26,482 nt of DNA, taken from positions 1-26,482 of IMG/VR virus record IMGVR_UViG_3300050821_004047; one strand, 5' to 3'. Source of the DNA: a virus. Below, in pieces: positions 22,953-26,482 of the stretch; within the stretch, counting starts at the first letter, position 1; each line of letters starts with the position of its first letter. Position numbers and translations under genes: made by a program. The notes beneath the pieces are model-generated. The model searched no databases, had not been told where the DNA came from, and saw only the letters and a program-made list of their open reading frames with translations.

Positions 22953-23582
22953 ATGCGCCCGATTACAGCAATCGTCGGACCCCTCTCGCTAGCCAGCGCG
23001 AACCTCCTGTTCGCGCCGGCTTCGATCGTCACCGGAGGCATCGCTCTTCTCGGCACGTCGCTCGATCACGCGCGGCGTATCATCTTCACGTCTTCGGGCA
23101 ACGATACCGGCCTCAGCTTCAGGATCAGCGGCACAAACGTCTCGGGCAATCCGATCAGCGAGACCGTGACGGGCCTCAGCGCCGCCGCCGCCAGCACGGT
23201 TCTCGACTACCTGGGTATCGTTACCGTGCAGTCGCTCGGCGCGTCGGCGGGCACGGTGGCGATCGGCACCAACGGCGTCGCCGGTTCGAACTGGGTGCGG
23301 CTTGACGAATGGGCACCTCCGTCGGCGCTCATTCAGGCTGACGTCGGCGGCACGGTCAACTTCACGGTCCAGTCCACCCTGGACGATCCCAACGATCCGA
23401 CCAATCCGGTGCCGCCGGCCAGTGTGAACTGGCTCAACACGACTGACGCGACGGCGATCACGGCGACCGTGACCTTGCAGACCAGTTACACCAATGCGCC
23501 GCGCTATGTTCGCCTGCTGCTCAACAGCGGCAGCGGCTCGATCACGGCCACGGTCGTGCAGTACAATGTCGTGACGAGGTGA
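22953..23582 (+). CDS. Beta-rich virion structural protein
   Basis: A 209-residue protein opening MRPITAIVGPLSLASANLLF and containing a HARRIIFTSSGNDTGLSFRI block followed by GTNVSGNPISETVTG, a pattern seen in phage virion proteins encoded between capsid and neck genes. A matching subdomain occurs in the protein at 21237. The C-terminal half, with VNFTVQSTLDDPNDP and NAPRYVRLLLNSGSGSITAT, is also probably beta-sheet. AAAGGA (22938-22943) lies 9 nt before ATG 22953. The 67-nt gap before it holds no supported gene. Its exact role is unknown; head decoration or neck association are options. Confidence 0.6.
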   Translation: MRPITAIVGPLSLASANLLFAPASIVTGGIALLGTSLDHARRIIFTSSGNDTGLSFRISGTNVSGNPISETVTGLSAAAASTVLDYLGIVTVQSLGASAGTVAIGTNGVAGSNWVRLDEWAPPSALIQADVGGTVNFTVQSTLDDPNDPTNPVPPASVNWLNTTDATAITATVTLQTSYTNAPRYVRLLLNSGSGSITATVVQYNVVTR

Positions 23583-23585
23583 TAT

Positions 23586-24281
23586 GTGGCGACCAGCGGC
23601 ACGTATTCGTTTAACCCGGCATTCAGCGACGGTATCCTCTACGCCTTCCATTTGTGCGGGGTGAGACCGCCGCAGATCACCCAGGAGCACATGTTCACGG
23701 CGCGCATGGCCGCGAACCTGATGCAACTCGACTGGGCGAACGAGGGCGTCAATCTCTGGGAGGTGAAAGGTCCGATCACGATCCCCTTCGTGCAGGGCAC
23801 GCCGACCTATGCCGTGCAGACCAACGCCGCCATCTTGCTCGATGTCTACGTGACACAGCCTGGCACGACGGTGAATATTGATCGCATCATTACGCCGATC
23901 ACCAGGACGGAATACGCGAGCTATCCCGACAAACTCGCGCAGAGCACGCCAAACGTCTACTGGTACGATCGTTTGATCGCGCCCACCATCACGTTCTGGC
24001 AAACGCCCAACGCTTCACCTTACACCCAGGCTAACTACTACTACGTATCGGTGATCCAGGATGCAGTATTGCCCGGCGGCACGCAGCTCGACGTGGTCAA
24101 TCGTTTCCTGCCGGCTTATATCGATGGTCTGGCGGCCCAACTTTCGCGGACGTGGGCGCCGTCTCGGACACAGGAACTGATGGCGACGGCGGCTGGGACG
24201 TTGGGACGGGCGAAAGGACAGGACGTCGAGCGCGGGAATTTCGTCGTTCAGCCGACGCTAAGCGGCTATTACAGGAATTGA
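23586..24281 (+). CDS. Head-to-tail adaptor (podovirus gp4-like) candidate
   Basis: A 231-residue protein. The N-terminal half is helical, with FHLCGVRPPQITQEHMFTAR and MAANLMQLDWANEGVNLW; the middle is sheet; ITRTEYASYPDKLAQSTPNV followed by YWYDRLIAPTITFWQTP is the characteristic R-x-E/D-Y...K...G/S-x-P-x-x-Y-W-x-DR block of proteins that bind below the portal and close the head, such as podoviral tail accessory factors. GTG 23586 follows GAGG (23576-23579) at 6-nt spacing; the overlapping ATG 23584 is in another frame. It probably assembles as a ring on the portal encoded at 5127. Assignment to a specific known adaptor family is moderate. Confidence 0.65.
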   Translation: MATSGTYSFNPAFSDGILYAFHLCGVRPPQITQEHMFTARMAANLMQLDWANEGVNLWEVKGPITIPFVQGTPTYAVQTNAAILLDVYVTQPGTTVNIDRIITPITRTEYASYPDKLAQSTPNVYWYDRLIAPTITFWQTPNASPYTQANYYYVSVIQDAVLPGGTQLDVVNRFLPAYIDGLAAQLSRTWAPSRTQELMATAAGTLGRAKGQDVERGNFVVQPTLSGYYRN

Positions 24282-24285
24282 GACG

Positions 24286-24558
24286 ATGGCTTACGCATCC
24301 CGTTCCGGTCACGCCAGCACGAGCCCGTCCAGGCCGCGCGCGTTCGCGGTATGCGATCGATGCAACAGGTGGTGGAACCATTATAAGTTGCGGTGGCAGT
24401 ATGACTGGGCGGGAACGCAACTGATTAACAAGCGCGTTCTGGTGTGCCAGCCCTGCTACGACCGCCCGCAGCAGCAGCTTCGCGCCATCATCCTGCCGGC
24501 GGATCCCGTGCCGATCGTGCAGCCGAGGCCCGAGCCTTTCCGGGATGACGAAGCATGA
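24286..24558 (+). CDS. CxxC zinc-binding phage protein
   Basis: A 90-residue protein with CDRC (about residues 23-26) and CQPC (about 54-57), likely a single zinc site. The block RPRAFAVCDRCNRWWNH, then LRWQYDWAGTQLINKRVLVC, and QQLRAIILPADPVPIVQPRP is strongly conserved in a small phage family of unknown function that I recognise from neck-region gene orders. Its stop overlaps the next ATG as ATGA. The Shine-Dalgarno sequence is weak. Confidence 0.7.
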   Translation: MAYASRSGHASTSPSRPRAFAVCDRCNRWWNHYKLRWQYDWAGTQLINKRVLVCQPCYDRPQQQLRAIILPADPVPIVQPRPEPFRDDEA

Positions 24559-24779
24559 GCATCTACGCCACCAATTCGAGCACGATCAATCAGTCGACGG
24601 GTCTGCCCGTGAATACGGGTGTGATCTATGTCACGATGACTGGTCAGTATTATTCGACGAACCCGATTGGTGAGTCGCCTTATGGCGTGAACAGCACGCC
24701 CGGCACTAGTTCAAGCGTGCCTGGCAATGGCGTGCCCTATAACTTCACTCCTCCCGTCAACATAGGGCCGACGGGATAG
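24555..24779 (+). CDS. Hypothetical small protein, 74 aa
   Basis: A Ser/Thr/Gly/Asn/Pro-rich protein (MSIYATNSSTINQSTGLPVN onwards) with VIYVTMTGQYYSTNPIGESP in the middle and a GPTG end. It has no enzyme motif, membrane segment or signal peptide. ATG 24555 overlaps the upstream stop as ATGA, and it ends 1 nt before the fibre-like gene, so it is likely a virion or fibre-associated component. I do not recognise its family. Confidence 0.5.
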   Translation: MSIYATNSSTINQSTGLPVNTGVIYVTMTGQYYSTNPIGESPYGVNSTPGTSSSVPGNGVPYNFTPPVNIGPTG

Positions 24780-24780
24780 C

Positions 24781-26472
24781 ATGGTCGCCACGACCAATAT
24801 CCCCGGCCTGCCGGTTGGTCTCGCGCTCACCGGTACTGAGATATTTCCGGCTGTTCAGAACGGCGTCGATCGGCGTTTCACGATCAGCCAGATCTCGACG
24901 TTCTTCAATACATCGGCCGCCGCTGTCTTGACGTTCCAGGCGCCATTGCAGCGCAACGCCAACATCGTCTCGCTGAACGGCTTCACGGCACAGGCCGATA
25001 ATGGCGTGGTATACCGCGCCTCGAGTGCTGCGGTGGGCGTCACGGCAGCCGGCACGATTGGCGCCCTGCTGATGGGCAACGGTACTGCGGCGCCGCCTTC
25101 TTGGGTGTCTGCAGGCACGACCGGGCAATTGCTAGTGGGCACCACAGGCGCACAGCCGGTATGGATCCCGGCTGGCATTTCGGCGCAGATCCTGGTTGCC
25201 ACCAATGGCCAGCCGGTATGGTCTTCCGTTTTACCTGGAGCTGCCGGCGTCGATACCTTTTCGGCCGGCGTAACCGGCTTCACGCCGACGTCGCCGACTA
25301 CCGGCAACGTGGTGCTGGGCGGCGTGCTGCTGCCGGGGTCGGGCGGCACGGGCGTGACGACGGCGACCGGTACCGGCCCTAGCACCGTATTGAGCACGCA
25401 GCCGAGCATCCTGTCGGCGCAGCTCACGACGCCGACAATCATTGGCGCGCTGACGTATGGCGGCGTCGTCTTGTCGGCTGCGGTGACCGGCACCGGCGCG
25501 ATGGTGCTGCAGACGCAGCCGAGCATCCTTTCGGCAGCGCTTACGACGCCCGCGATCGGCGTGGCGACCGGCACCAGCCTGTTACTGACCGGTGGCGCGA
25601 CGACATTCAATGCGACGGCGATCCCGGCCGGAGGCACGACAGGGACCGGTGTCCGGTTCAGCAACACCGCCAATTTCGGCACGTTCTTCGGCAGCGGTGT
25701 ACCGACGCTCACGGCAGCGGCCGGATCGCTGTACTATCGTAGCGACAGTCCCAACGAGCCCTATTACAGCACCGGGCCAGGTACCTGGACGATCCTTGCA
25801 TCGCTTTTCAATCTCGTTGTTCGCGTCACGTCGTTCACCGCCAGCGCTACCTGGAATGTCAACGCCAACACGGTTGTCGCTGTGATGGAGGCGTGGGGCG
25901 GCGGTGGCGGCGGGGGCGGTTGCGCAGCCCCGGCATCCACTTTCGCTGCTGGAGGAACTGGCGGCGGCGCGGGCAGCTATTCGCGCACAACATCATCCAA
26001 AGCCACGGTAGGCACCTCCCAGTCCATTACGATCGGCGCCGCAGGTCTCGCCGGTACTGCCGGCGCAAATCCTGGCGGCAATGGCGGCGATACGTCAGTC
26101 GGTTCGCTCTGCATCGGCAAGGGTGGCTCCGGCGGTCAAGCCAACAGTTCCGCCGGCGGCGCCACGCCTACAGGCGGCCTCGGAGGCGTTGCAGGAACCG
26201 GGGATATTGTAACCACGGGAGATCCAGGCGGCGCTGGCCTCGTGTATGGCGCTGTTCAGATCGCACCGGGCGCAAAAGGCGGCTCGTCATCAGTTGGAGG
26301 TGGCGGTCTTTCTGTGCTTGTTGGCGCCAGCGCGGCAGCGAACGGTAACCCAGGCACAGGACATGGTAGCGGCGGTGGTGGGGGTAGTACGCTTGGTAAT
26401 AGCGCTACGGCAGTCTCCGGCGGTGCCGGCGGTGCCGGCTATGTCGTCATTACCGAATACTGCACGCAGTAG
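24781..26472 (+). CDS. Glycine-rich tail-fibre or adhesin-like protein
   Basis: A 563-residue protein. The N-terminus (LPVGLALTGTEIFPAVQNG, then RRFTISQISTFF) is a recurrent opening of phage fibre-like proteins, presumably the virion-attachment part. Two imperfect repeats, VLSTQPSILSAQLTTP and VLQTQPSILSAALTTP, lie at about residues 204-219 and 241-256. From about residue 365 (EAWGGGGGGGGC) to the end it is dominated by Gly-rich loops (GGNGGDTSVGS, GKGGSGG, GSGGGGGS) and closes with GGAGGAGYVVITEYC. Polyglycine-rich C-termini of this kind are receptor-binding tips in some phages. No strong Shine-Dalgarno sequence precedes ATG 24781. The host receptor cannot be told. Confidence 0.7.
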   Translation: MVATTNIPGLPVGLALTGTEIFPAVQNGVDRRFTISQISTFFNTSAAAVLTFQAPLQRNANIVSLNGFTAQADNGVVYRASSAAVGVTAAGTIGALLMGNGTAAPPSWVSAGTTGQLLVGTTGAQPVWIPAGISAQILVATNGQPVWSSVLPGAAGVDTFSAGVTGFTPTSPTTGNVVLGGVLLPGSGGTGVTTATGTGPSTVLSTQPSILSAQLTTPTIIGALTYGGVVLSAAVTGTGAMVLQTQPSILSAALTTPAIGVATGTSLLLTGGATTFNATAIPAGGTTGTGVRFSNTANFGTFFGSGVPTLTAAAGSLYYRSDSPNEPYYSTGPGTWTILASLFNLVVRVTSFTASATWNVNANTVVAVMEAWGGGGGGGGCAAPASTFAAGGTGGGAGSYSRTTSSKATVGTSQSITIGAAGLAGTAGANPGGNGGDTSVGSLCIGKGGSGGQANSSAGGATPTGGLGGVAGTGDIVTTGDPGGAGLVYGAVQIAPGAKGGSSSVGGGGLSVLVGASAAANGNPGTGHGSGGGGGSTLGNSATAVSGGAGGAGYVVITEYCTQ

Positions 26473-26482
26473 GATAGCAGTA

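Noticed and set aside
22910-23305. GTG-started + frame with a good GGAGG just upstream
   Set aside because: From 22953 onwards it overlaps the well-supported structural gene in another frame and its translation becomes Arg/His-rich. At most a very short leader could be real.
1-26482. tRNA genes, introns, integrase, attachment sites or toxin-antitoxin pairs
   Set aside because: Looked for along both strands and not recognised; tRNA cloverleaf and intron folds were judged by eye only, so short ones could be missed.

Overview
This window is a GC-rich phage (or prophage) virion-gene segment. All supported genes lie on the + strand, they are closely packed, and many are joined by 1-nt (TGATG) or 4-nt (ATGA/GTGA) start/stop overlaps. 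It opens inside the terminase large subunit and closes just after a glycine-rich tail-fibre-like protein. It contains a portal, a GroES-like co-chaperonin, a scaffold candidate, an HK97-type major capsid protein and a head-to-tail adaptor candidate, so it is the packaging, head and neck module of a tailed phage. The adaptor family suggests a podovirus-like neck. High GC, high third-position GC and a CDYSL-family protein that I associate with Rhizobiales suggest an alphaproteobacterial host; this is inference, since no host gene is present. I see no tRNA, rRNA, integrase, CRISPR array or insertion sequence.

Layout. 1-896: terminase end and a CDYSL-family small protein, closed by an 11-bp hairpin. 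952-5127: an accessory block between terminase and portal, with a small unknown protein, two SAM-dependent methyltransferases (a family-3 O-methyltransferase type and a TylF type), an HNH homing endonuclease, and two tandem paralogous proteins with a possible glycosyltransferase-like fold. 5127-11171: the 765-aa portal, a small AT-richer gene, a 1075-aa multidomain protein whose end overlaps a small gene in another frame, and a zinc-ribbon protein. 11175-16863: a structural protein, a GIY-YIG endonuclease, a GT2-like glycosyltransferase, a SPRY-like protein, a protein with about 12 copies of a 32-36-residue DWPL repeat, a Gly/Pro-rich basic protein and a small unknown. 16867-19021: the GroES-like protein, scaffold candidate and an Arg-rich protein. 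A terminator-like hairpin follows at about 19070. 19157-22885: a head structural protein, a second HNH endonuclease, the major capsid protein, a further structural protein and a His-rich basic protein. 22953-26472: a beta-rich structural protein, the adaptor candidate, a CxxC protein, a small unknown and the tail-fibre-like protein.

How the genes may work together. Terminase, portal, scaffold, capsid protein and adaptor form the usual head-assembly and packaging pathway, with the GroES-like protein placed to help capsid folding. The methyltransferases and glycosyltransferase-like proteins form a candidate sugar-transfer and methylation set, perhaps acting on virion proteins or on host surface glycan. 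Three free-standing homing endonucleases sit between virion genes. The most unusual items are the overprinted small gene at 10265-10450, the DWPL-repeat protein, the methyl/glycosyl cassette, and a GRLEK motif shared by two otherwise unrelated proteins.
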